DNA of 5,690 nt from Methanobacteriota archaeon (GTDB lineage: Archaea; Thermoplasmatota; Thermoplasmata; RBG-16-68-12), in contig VBLR01000067.1 in NCBI GenBank assembly GCA_005878665.1, positions 1-5,690 on the forward strand. The letters run 5' to 3'. The notes beneath the pieces were generated by a model. That model worked only from the letters and a program-made list of their open reading frames with translations, had not been told where the DNA came from and ran no database searches. This document shows, in pieces, positions 1 to 4,262 of this stretch. How positions within the stretch are numbered: the first letter of the stretch is position 1; each line of letters begins with the position of its first letter. The position numbers were made by a program, and so were the translations under genes.

Positions 1-289
1 GATCGCGGCGGGCAACATCCACGCGATTCGCGCCCTCATCGACGAACACCCGCATGCGGTGCGCATCGATACGGCGAAACCCCGGCAGCTCGCGCAGGCC
101 CTCGCCCGCATGGACCACGTCGTCTCGTTCGAGTTTCCTGCGTCCGACACGCTCGTCGTCCGCACCCGCCAGCCCGACGCATTCTACCGAGAGCTTCCCC
201 AGATCGTCTCGGACACGAAGCTCGAGGTCCACGGTCTCGAGAGCCCGGACGACAGCCTCGATGCCGTGTTCCGGTACCTCGTCGGGTGA
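1..289 (+). CDS. ABC transporter ATP-binding protein, C-terminal end (partial)
   Basis: Open from the left edge, in the frame whose first full codon begins at base 2, to a TGA at 287-289; about 95 residues are visible. The Walker and signature motifs lie off the window. What remains matches the tail of ABC-2/drug-exporter type ATPases: a GNIHAIRALIDEHPH segment (the usual position of 'G...IR.L'), a small alpha-beta domain, and the closing LESPDDSLDAVFRYLVG, typical of the last residues of this family. It would hydrolyse ATP on the cytoplasmic face to power the membrane partner encoded next. The stop lies 4 bases before the permease start, so the two are almost certainly cotranscribed and translationally coupled. 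The substrate cannot be told from this fragment. The family call is fairly sure from the tail plus the neighbour; the subfamily is inference. Confidence 0.82.
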   Translation, partial: IAAGNIHAIRALIDEHPHAVRIDTAKPRQLAQALARMDHVVSFEFPASDTLVVRTRQPDAFYRELPQIVSDTKLEVHGLESPDDSLDAVFRYLVG

Positions 290-293
290 TCGA

Positions 294-1073
294 ATGGATT
301 GGACGGAATCGTTCCGGAAGGCGTGGGTCGTCACGGACTTGACCTCGCGCTACCTCCTGGCGACGCGGCGCGTGATCGCGACCGCCCTCCTCGCGGCCGT
401 GCCCCTCATCCTGACGCTCTCGTTGGCCGCCGCCCGCGTCGCGATTTTCGACATCTCCTTGTTCCAGATTCTCATGATCCCCTTGTTCCTCCAGGTCGTC
501 CTCATCTTCGTGACCCTGGTGAACGCGACGGCGCTGATCCGGGAGGAGATTGACGACAACACCCTGCCCTTCCTGCTGACCCGTCCGATTTCGAAACCCG
601 CCCTGGTGACATACAAGTACGTCGGCTATCTCATCGCGGTCTTGGTCCTCCTCGTGCCGCCTCTCATCCTCGCCTACGGCGTGACGGAGGCCTACCGAGG
701 TCTCGGGTTCACGACGGACCTGGACGTGCTATGGGGTTTCCTGGCCACGACCGTCCTCGGCAGTGCCGCGTACGGCGCGTTGTTCTTGTTTATTTCCGTC
801 CTGATCCGTCGGCCACTCGCGGGCGGCTTGCTGATCGGCTTCGTATGGGAATCGGTCGTGGGCTCGATTCCGGGCGACGTGCCGAAGCTCAGTGTGATCC
901 ATTACCTGCGGACGATCCTGAGCCACGTCGTGGCCATCGGGCCTCTGAATGGATACGCGCCGGATCTCAGCGCGGGGGTGGCGGCCGGGATCCTCATTGC
1001 CTTTTCGATCGCCATGGTCATCCTGTCGGCGTTCGTGTTCCAGCAGATGGAGTTCCGTCAGAAGGCGGGATGA
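294..1073 (+). CDS. ABC-2 type transporter permease
   Basis: A 259-residue membrane protein. I chose the ATG at 294 because it follows the ATPase stop by 4 bases; the same frame stays open further upstream, but that stretch overlaps the ATPase gene and is not hydrophobic. About six membrane segments are visible at residues 27-50, 57-80, 107-130, 147-171, 175-192 and 228-250. Between the second and third lies REEIDDNTLPFLLTRPISKPALVTYK (82-107), which corresponds to the coupling region of ABC-2 permeases, where 'RE...GTL..LL.RP.S...' is characteristic. It should form the transmembrane channel of an exporter with the upstream ATPase, probably as a dimer. The length is normal for this family. 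The substrate (drug, lipid, polysaccharide or copper-related, as in NosY relatives) cannot be decided. Its stop is 2 bases from the stop of the converging gene. Confidence 0.87.
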   Translation: MDWTESFRKAWVVTDLTSRYLLATRRVIATALLAAVPLILTLSLAAARVAIFDISLFQILMIPLFLQVVLIFVTLVNATALIREEIDDNTLPFLLTRPISKPALVTYKYVGYLIAVLVLLVPPLILAYGVTEAYRGLGFTTDLDVLWGFLATTVLGSAAYGALFLFISVLIRRPLAGGLLIGFVWESVVGSIPGDVPKLSVIHYLRTILSHVVAIGPLNGYAPDLSAGVAAGILIAFSIAMVILSAFVFQQMEFRQKAG

Positions 1074-1075
1074 GA

Positions 1076-1396
1076 TCAGAGGTCGATCGCCTCGAAGTTC
1101 GCGAACATGTCCTTCGATTCTTTGAGGTTGAGGAGGGGCTCGTACGTGCAAGCCTCTTCGAATCGCCCCCACATCGCTTGCACCGCGGAGCTGTGATGGG
1201 CCGCCTCGATCGCCGCGGCGGATTTCCACTCGAAGACCTCGACGAACGTCCCGTCCACGGCTCTCATCAGATATGGCGGGCGGTCCGTCACCAACCGTTC
1301 CTTGCGCAGGATCGGCAAATGATCCTTGAGGACGTCCCGAAGCAGCTGCTCCTTCCCTTTCTTCGGTCGATACGCCGCGATGACGTAGACTCCCAC
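1076..1396 (-). CDS. ABM-type dimeric alpha-beta barrel protein
   Basis: A 106-residue protein read from a GTG at 1394-1396. It begins with a beta strand (VGVYVIAAYRPKKGKEQLL), then a helix (about 15-33), the pair PYLMRAVDGTFVEVFEWKS (41-59), a helix starting AAIEAAHHSSAVQAMW (60-76), and a final strand around EACTYEPLL. This order matches the ferredoxin-like ABM (antibiotic biosynthesis monooxygenase/DABB) fold, whose members dimerise into a barrel. The fold includes small oxygenases, but many members have no known reaction, and I claim none here. An in-frame GTG at 1427-1429 would add 11 residues (SASHPSSGGH-like, low complexity). I prefer the inner GTG because it starts at the first strand and has GGTGG 4 bases upstream. 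No TATA box is visible in front of it, so it is probably transcribed with the coiled-coil gene, whose stop is 65 bases upstream. Confidence 0.75.
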   Translation of the reverse strand: MGVYVIAAYRPKKGKEQLLRDVLKDHLPILRKERLVTDRPPYLMRAVDGTFVEVFEWKSAAAIEAAHHSSAVQAMWGRFEEACTYEPLLNLKESKDMFANFEAIDL

Positions 1397-1400
1397 ATGT

Positions 1401-1405
1401 CCACC
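1401..1405 (-). promoter_or_regulatory. Ribosome binding site of the ABM-type gene
   Basis: On the - strand the sequence reads GGTGG-ACAT-GTG. It resembles the GGTG core that pairs with the 3' end of archaeal 16S rRNA and sits 4 bases before the GTG at 1396. The alternative GTG at 1429 has nothing similar in front of it, which decides the start in favour of 1396. This is consistent with a downstream gene in an operon, which in archaea more often carries a Shine-Dalgarno site than first genes do. Confidence 0.5.
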
Positions 1406-1461
1406 CGAGGACGGATGGCTCGCGGACACCTAAGAGTCATGGGTGGTCGCCGCCGGATCGC

Positions 1462-2637
1462 CTACCCGCTCTCCACCTTAGCGGGATCCGTGAACTTCTT
1501 CAGGACCGCGCTCAGCCTAGCGGCTTCCATGCGCATCCCTTCCATGTCTTTCTCGAGCGTGCCCCGCCATTTCCGCTCCGCGGCTTCCCCGTGGGTTGCG
1601 TACAAGCGCGCCGCCGTCTGCAGCGACTCGAACCGGCCGTCGTTCAGCGAGCCGACGAGTTCGCGTCCCCGGTCCGCGGCATCGTTCATCTTCCCGAGCC
1701 GTTCGAGGAATGCGACGACCGAAGGGACTCGCCTTCGGAGCATCATGGCGTCCTCGCTCCACTGGATCTGCAGCGACCGCCGCTCGTCCTCGCGGATCGC
1801 CTTGAGCCACGACCACGCCTCATCGAGCGCGCCTCGGATCAGGCGGGAGTCTCCGTAGATGTGGGTGAGCTTCGCGTCCGAGTACGCCGGGAGCTCGAGG
1901 AGGCCGTAAAACGTGCGGCCTCGGAACGCCTCGACCTGCGGGCTCGCGTTGCTCAGCAGCCGCATGAGTGGGTCCGGGTCGGAGCCCGGCGGAGGCGCGG
2001 GGACGCCGATTCCCCCGCCTTGGCCGGCGTCGAGGAGGAGGGGGAGCGCGAGGTCGGCACGGGCCCGCGACAGGAAGTCGAGGTACGCCGCGGTCGACGC
2101 CTCGTTGAACCGATCCACCGATTCGTTGAACGCGCGGGCATCCTCGGGCGATGTCGGAGGTTTCGGGATCTTCTCGAGGCGCTCGACTTGCGTCTTCAAC
2201 TGCCGGATCCGGGATTCGACGGCGCGGAACGCCTCGCGGTATCGGCCCTGCAGCCGTCGGACCTCCGCCCCTTGCTCGGCGATCCGGTCGAGGCGCCGCC
2301 ACGCCTTCCGGGCCCCGTAGAAATCCCGCCGGCGGGCCTTCCGCAATGCGGCATCGAGCCATGCGACGAGCCGCGGAGAGAGACGCTTTTCCTTCGACGC
2401 TTTCCCGAGGTCCGCCGCAATCGTCTCGACGTCCCGAGTGAAGATGCGCACTTGGCGCCAGTTGTCCACCTCGCTCTCGCGGATGAGGCGGTCGATCCGC
2501 TCGCGATATCGGTCCAGGGTGCCATCGAGGACGCCGGCGATCCCTTCGACCTTCTTGCGCGCCCGCCCGATCGATTCGAGGAGCTCCGCGGCCTCCGACT
2601 CGAAGGACTCCGCGGTCGGCGCGTCGCCGGGAGGCAT
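1462..2637 (-). CDS. Coiled-coil rich protein of unknown function
   Basis: A 391-residue soluble protein I do not recognise. The frame is open further upstream to 2760, but that extension crosses the divergent promoter region. I use the ATG at 2635-2637 because a TATA-like octamer lies 26-33 bases before it. No signal peptide or membrane segment is visible. Residues about 12-155 are almost wholly helical and charged, with heptad-like spacing (ESEAAELLESIGRARKKVEG; RLQGRYREAFRAVESRIRQLKTQVERLEKI), suggesting a long coiled coil. A Pro/Gly-rich linker follows (204-222, with GGGIGVPAPPPGSDP), then a second helical half (about 223-391) with several Trp residues (W275, W277, W293, W357). The layout suggests a structural or scaffold protein, perhaps oligomeric, with two helical domains on a flexible hinge. 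It is the first gene of a - strand unit with the ABM-type gene. Codon choice is GC-rich like its neighbours. Confidence 0.8.
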   Translation of the reverse strand: MPPGDAPTAESFESEAAELLESIGRARKKVEGIAGVLDGTLDRYRERIDRLIRESEVDNWRQVRIFTRDVETIAADLGKASKEKRLSPRLVAWLDAALRKARRRDFYGARKAWRRLDRIAEQGAEVRRLQGRYREAFRAVESRIRQLKTQVERLEKIPKPPTSPEDARAFNESVDRFNEASTAAYLDFLSRARADLALPLLLDAGQGGGIGVPAPPPGSDPDPLMRLLSNASPQVEAFRGRTFYGLLELPAYSDAKLTHIYGDSRLIRGALDEAWSWLKAIREDERRSLQIQWSEDAMMLRRRVPSVVAFLERLGKMNDAADRGRELVGSLNDGRFESLQTAARLYATHGEAAERKWRGTLEKDMEGMRMEAARLSAVLKKFTDPAKVESG

Positions 2638-2662
2638 GGGGTGACGCGATGGAACCGCGGGC

Positions 2663-2670
2663 CTATTTAG
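2663..2670 (-). promoter_or_regulatory. TATA box for the coiled-coil gene
   Basis: The - strand reads CTAAATAG with the purine-rich GGAAG just upstream, resembling a BRE. Relative to the ATG at 2637 the octamer covers -33 to -26, so transcription should start within about 5 bases of the start codon, giving a leaderless or nearly leaderless message. It is one of very few AT-rich octamers in the 103-base divergent region 2638-2740. Position and composition are observed; promoter activity is inferred. Confidence 0.6.
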
Positions 2671-2708
2671 CTTCCTTCGGACGGCTGTCGAAACACTGTT
2701 CACGGCGG

Positions 2709-2716
2709 TTTCATAT
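2709..2716 (+). promoter_or_regulatory. TATA box for the VOC-family gene
   Basis: TTTCATAT covers -32 to -25 relative to the GTG at 2741, matching archaeal TATA spacing for a leaderless transcript. It supports the otherwise unremarkable GTG start. A 7-base direct repeat TGTCGAA flanks this box (2686-2692 and 2719-2725, 33 bases apart, about three helical turns). It could be a weak regulator site or chance. Confidence 0.5.
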
Positions 2717-2740
2717 CGTGTCGAAGGCCATCCCGGTTCC

Positions 2741-3097
2741 GTGGGGATCGTCCACGACATCGGTCACATCGTGCTGCCCGTGGACGAGATGGAGAAGGCT
2801 CTGTCGTTCTACCGGGATCTCCTCGGGTTGCGCGTGGTCGGCAAGGGGAGCCCCGTTTGGACCGTGATCGAGACCGAGGGAGGCCAGCTCACCCTGTGGC
2901 GAACGACCGAGATTCCGAAAGTGGCCCTCGGTCCGAACGGCGATGCGAGTCCGTTCGAATTCCACGTGGACAACTTCGAGATTGCCGCCTCGGCCTTGGA
3001 GTCGAAAGGGATCCGCGTTCGACGCGACGGAGCGCACGCGGGAACGATCTGGGACCCGTTCGGGAACGTCCTGCGCCTCCACGACCACCGCGAGTGA
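2741..3097 (+). CDS. VOC (glyoxalase/bleomycin-resistance fold) family protein
   Basis: A 118-residue protein with GTG start and TGA stop, the normal length for a single-chain VOC protein of two beta-alpha-beta3 modules. The first module begins DIGHIVLPVDEMEKALSFYRDLLGLRV (6-32), the classic VOC signature; the second has PFEFHVDNFEIAASALESKG (71-90) and ends IWDPFGNVLRLHDH (103-116). Metal ligands in glyoxalase-type members are usually His, Glu/Gln, His, Glu. H9 and H75 sit at the two His positions, but T51 and R112 seem to fall where the acidic or amide ligands would be, so a glyoxalase I reaction is unlikely and metal binding is doubtful. It may instead bind a small molecule. No partner gene points to a substrate. 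It is transcribed alone from its own promoter and converges on dodecin, the stops being 3 bases apart. Confidence 0.85.
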   Translation: MGIVHDIGHIVLPVDEMEKALSFYRDLLGLRVVGKGSPVWTVIETEGGQLTLWRTTEIPKVALGPNGDASPFEFHVDNFEIAASALESKGIRVRRDGAHAGTIWDPFGNVLRLHDHRE

Positions 3098-3100
3098 GTT

Positions 3101-3301
3101 TCATCGCTCCACGTCGAAGTATATCCGCACCGTCACGCGGTACGACTTCACCTTCTTCCCATCCAGTTCCATCTCGAGCTCGGACACGCGCGCCCACTTC
3201 TGGTTCCGCACTGTCTCCGCCGCGCTCGCCACCGCATTCTCCGCTGCCTTCGCAAAGCTCGTCGGCGAGGAGCCGGCCACGTCGATGATCTTTTGCACCA
3301 T
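3101..3301 (-). CDS. Dodecin family flavin-binding protein
   Basis: A 66-residue protein starting at the ATG at 3299-3301, the usual dodecin size. It shows the family pattern: a first strand MVQKIIDVAGSSPTSF, one amphipathic helix (about 15-33, FAKAAENAVASAAETVRN), then two strands around RVSELEMEL (38-46) and SYRVTVRIYFDVE (53-65). Dodecins assemble into hollow 12-mers that store and protect flavins; in archaea they bind riboflavin or lumichrome and limit its photoreactivity. W36 corresponds to the tryptophan that stacks on the isoalloxazine ring in the Halobacterium salinarum protein. The neighbouring flavin-contacting glutamine of that protein (Q55) is R55 here, so ligand preference may differ. 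A GGTGG Shine-Dalgarno site lies 7 bases upstream. No TATA box sits at leaderless distance, so the gene probably has a real 5' leader starting near the AT-rich region shared with the regulator gene. Confidence 0.92.
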   Translation of the reverse strand: MVQKIIDVAGSSPTSFAKAAENAVASAAETVRNQKWARVSELEMELDGKKVKSYRVTVRIYFDVER

Positions 3302-3308
3302 TCCGAAT

Positions 3309-3325
3309 CCACCGGATCCGGATGG
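3309..3325 (-). promoter_or_regulatory. Dodecin ribosome binding site inside a small hairpin
   Basis: On the - strand GGTGG (3309-3313) lies 7 bases before the dodecin ATG. It forms the 3' arm of a potential RNA hairpin: CCA-(T)-CCG (3325 to 3319) pairs with CGG-TGG (3314 to 3309) around a GATC loop, giving six pairs with a single-base bulge. The core is the perfect 10-base palindrome CCGGATCCGG (3312-3321). The Shine-Dalgarno site is observed; masking of it by the hairpin is inference. Confidence 0.4.
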
Positions 3326-3369
3326 TCAACCCGGCACATGGCCCCTTCGGTTCAACGGCCCTTCGAGCC

Positions 3370-3387
3370 TTGTAGCCACATTGTAGC
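3370..3387 (+). repeat. Pair of TTGTAGC direct repeats in the dodecin/regulator region
   Basis: TTGTAGC occurs at 3370-3376 and again at 3381-3387, an 11-base period, so both copies face the same side of the helix. They lie between the dodecin gene and the TATA box of the regulator gene, where a bound protein could affect either direction. Related TGTA/TACA elements recur in the palindrome at 3410-3427. The repeat is observed; a regulatory role is inferred. Confidence 0.4.
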
Positions 3388-3395
3388 AGATGAGG

Positions 3396-3403
3396 TTAAG
3401 TAT
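3396..3403 (+). promoter_or_regulatory. TATA box for the RHH regulator, possibly bidirectional
   Basis: TTAAGTAT covers -31 to -24 relative to the ATG at 3427. Read on the other strand, ATACTTAA would place a dodecin transcript start near 3370, leaving a leader of roughly 70 bases with the GGTGG site near its end. The stretch 3370-3435 is visibly AT-rich against GC-rich surroundings. Activity in the + direction is the stronger inference. Confidence 0.55.
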
Positions 3404-3409
3404 GTCAAG

Positions 3410-3427
3410 TGTAATGCATGCAATACA
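3410..3427 (+). promoter_or_regulatory. Operator-like palindrome at the start of the RHH regulator gene
   Basis: TGTAATGCA|TGCAATACA is an 18-base inverted repeat with 8 of 9 symmetric positions matching; its centre is GCATGC. A second, overlapping symmetry is TGCATG-CAATA-CATGCA (3415-3431). It covers -17 to +1 of the presumed leaderless start, where a bound dimer would block RNA polymerase. Ribbon-helix-helix proteins bind such short palindromes and often repress their own genes, so autoregulation by the protein encoded immediately downstream is the natural reading. Confidence 0.55.
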
Positions 3428-3768
3428 TGCAAAACCGGACGGTGCGAAAACCGACGATCTCGCTCCGCCTTCCGCCCAAACTTCTCTCGGAGGTTGATGA
3501 TCTGGTCGGTCGAGCACACATGAAGTCGCGGACCGAGTTCCTGGAACGGGCAATCGAAGCCTACGTCCAAGACCTTCGGGAGTCCAAAGTAGTCGTCGTC
3601 CGAAACTGGACGGAAGCCAAAGCCCGAGGGGCCATCGTGAAGTATCTGCGGCGCAAGCCATCCGCGTTCGTGTCCGAGATCTGCGAGGCCTTGGGCATCG
3701 ACTTCGAGCTCGCCTTCCGCGTCGTCCGCCGCCTGATGGAGGATGGAATCGTTGACCGAGCTCCGTGA
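3427..3768 (+). CDS. Ribbon-helix-helix (CopG-type) regulator with C-terminal winged helix
   Basis: A 113-residue transcription regulator. Residues about 9-50 (PTISLRLPPKLLSEVDDLV...SRTEFLERAIEAYVQDL) form a ribbon-helix-helix: an alternating strand, helix A, the 'SRTEFL' turn and helix B. Dimers insert the strand pair into the major groove. Residues about 62-111 (ARGAIVKYLRRKPSAFVSEICEALGIDFELAFRVVRRLMEDGIVDR) look like a helix-turn-helix with a short wing, as in archaeal winged-helix proteins. No nickel-binding ACT-like domain is present, so it is not NikR. An in-frame ATG at 3418 would add three residues; I prefer 3427 because the TATA box lies at -31 to -24 from it. The gene has an operator-like palindrome at its start and lies divergent to dodecin, which it may also control. 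It could equally be an antitoxin-type RHH protein, but no known toxin follows. Confidence 0.85.
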   Translation: MQNRTVRKPTISLRLPPKLLSEVDDLVGRAHMKSRTEFLERAIEAYVQDLRESKVVVVRNWTEAKARGAIVKYLRRKPSAFVSEICEALGIDFELAFRVVRRLMEDGIVDRAP

Positions 3769-3931
3769 TCCGGGCGATGCCGTGGTGGGTGAGAAACTGG
3801 TCGCGGTCGGGCGGAAGATTGGCAAGGTCCACTTGATTCCGCAGACCTCGTCGCACCGCGCCCAGGCGGTGTATATCTGGGGCAAGCCGGCCCGTTGTTT
3901 CATCGACATTTCGATTCGACTGCGGTCATGA
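3752..3931 (+). CDS. Possible small protein overlapping the regulator gene
   Basis: A 59-residue frame from a TTG at 3752-3754 to TGA at 3929-3931, overlapping the last 17 bases of the regulator gene. GGAGG at 3738-3742 lies 9 bases before the TTG, an ideal distance; an ATG at 3743 in the same frame is directly against that site and less likely as start. I counted GC by codon position as about 63, 46 and 76 percent, the pattern of real genes in GC-rich genomes. The product (TELRDPGDAVVGEKLVAVGRKIGKVH..., ending CFIDISIRLRS) is basic, without a membrane segment or known motif. The overlap suggests translational coupling to the regulator. It matches no toxin family that I recognise. It could be a remnant or chance frame; without it, 3769-3950 would be an unexplained gap. 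Confidence 0.45.
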   Translation: MTELRDPGDAVVGEKLVAVGRKIGKVHLIPQTSSHRAQAVYIWGKPARCFIDISIRLRS

Positions 3932-3950
3932 GGCCGGGCGGACCGCAAAG

Positions 3951-3958
3951 ACTTAAGT
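3951..3958 (+). promoter_or_regulatory. TATA box for the rpoL-truD unit
   Basis: ACTTAAGT covers -32 to -25 relative to the rpoL ATG at 3983, preceded by the purine-rich GCAAAG, a plausible BRE. It predicts a leaderless rpoL message; no Shine-Dalgarno site is visible at the usual distance before the ATG. Position and sequence are observed; the function is inferred from archaeal promoter rules. Confidence 0.65.
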
Positions 3959-3971
3959 GGCGGGAGCCACT
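3956..3971 (+). promoter_or_regulatory. Inverted repeat in the rpoL promoter
   Basis: AGTGGC-GGGA-GCCACT has two perfect 6-base arms around a 4-base centre. It overlaps the downstream edge of the TATA box and extends to -12 relative to the ATG. If the message is leaderless the repeat is not transcribed into rpoL mRNA, so it would act as DNA, for example as an operator. If transcription instead starts upstream it could form an RNA stem-loop. Confidence 0.45.
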
Positions 3972-3982
3972 CGCGCGTTCCA

Positions 3983-4258
3983 ATGCAGATTCGCCTGCTC
4001 GAGAAACAGAAGGATTCCGTTCGTCTGGAGATCGTGAACGCCGACGACACGGTCATTTATCCGCTCATCACGGCCCTCTTGAAGGATCCGGATGTCGAGG
4101 ACGCGTTGTACTACACGGGCCACCCGCAGCTCGACAAGCCCGTCCTGACGATCAAGGTGAAGAAGGGCAACCCGCAGGCGGCGCTCAAGCGCGTCGCCGA
4201 AGGACTCGCGGCGGATTTCGGCGGGGCGAAGAGCCTCCTGGAGAAGGAGCTCGCGTAG
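3983..4258 (+). CDS. rpoL: DNA-directed RNA polymerase subunit L (Rpb11-like)
   Basis: A 91-residue protein, the normal size of archaeal subunit L (Rpo11). It shows the family pattern: a first strand MQIRLLEKQKDSVRLEI (2-18), the motif NADDTVIYPLITALLKDPDVEDALYYTGHP (19-48), in which the acid-Thr-hydrophobic run starts the dimerisation helix and the HP follows a strand, then LDKPVLTIKVKKG (50-62) and a C-terminal helix (63-91). Subunit L pairs with subunit D like the alpha dimer of bacterial polymerase and nucleates core enzyme assembly. The ATG is fixed by the family N-terminus and by a TATA box at -32 to -25. It stops with TAG 4 bases before truD, so the two genes should be cotranscribed. 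Nothing unusual is visible in the protein itself; the inverted repeat in its promoter is the odd element. Confidence 0.93.
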   Translation: MQIRLLEKQKDSVRLEIVNADDTVIYPLITALLKDPDVEDALYYTGHPQLDKPVLTIKVKKGNPQAALKRVAEGLAADFGGAKSLLEKELA

Positions 4259-4262
4259 GCCC

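Noticed and set aside
731..1858. Long + strand frame of 375 codons spanning the permease end, the ABM-type gene and part of the coiled-coil gene
   Set aside because: It crosses three well-supported genes on both strands and has an Arg/Ser/Pro-rich composition with no domain; it is a GC-rich shadow.
1591..2670. Long + strand frame of 359 codons antisense to the coiled-coil gene
   Set aside because: The product is an Arg/Pro/Glu-rich shadow; the - strand frame has better helical logic, a TATA box at the right distance and a clear start.
2638..2760. N-terminal extension of the coiled-coil protein to an earlier start at 2760
   Set aside because: It would run through both divergent TATA boxes and the VOC gene start; the added 41 residues lack the helical character of the rest.
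3345..3370. GGTTCAAC followed by TTCGAGCC, resembling a tRNA T-arm
   Set aside because: The flanking bases do not form the 5-base T stem, and no acceptor, D or anticodon arm can be paired around it.
3738..3931. Toxin-antitoxin module formed by the RHH protein and the overlapping small ORF
   Set aside because: The arrangement is suggestive, but the 59-residue product matches no toxin fold or active-site motif that I can see. I keep it only as a possible small gene.
3352..4056. A 234-codon - strand frame across the regulator and the rpoL start
   Set aside because: It opposes the clear RHH and rpoL genes and has no recognisable domain. The regulator and rpoL have promoters and family matches.
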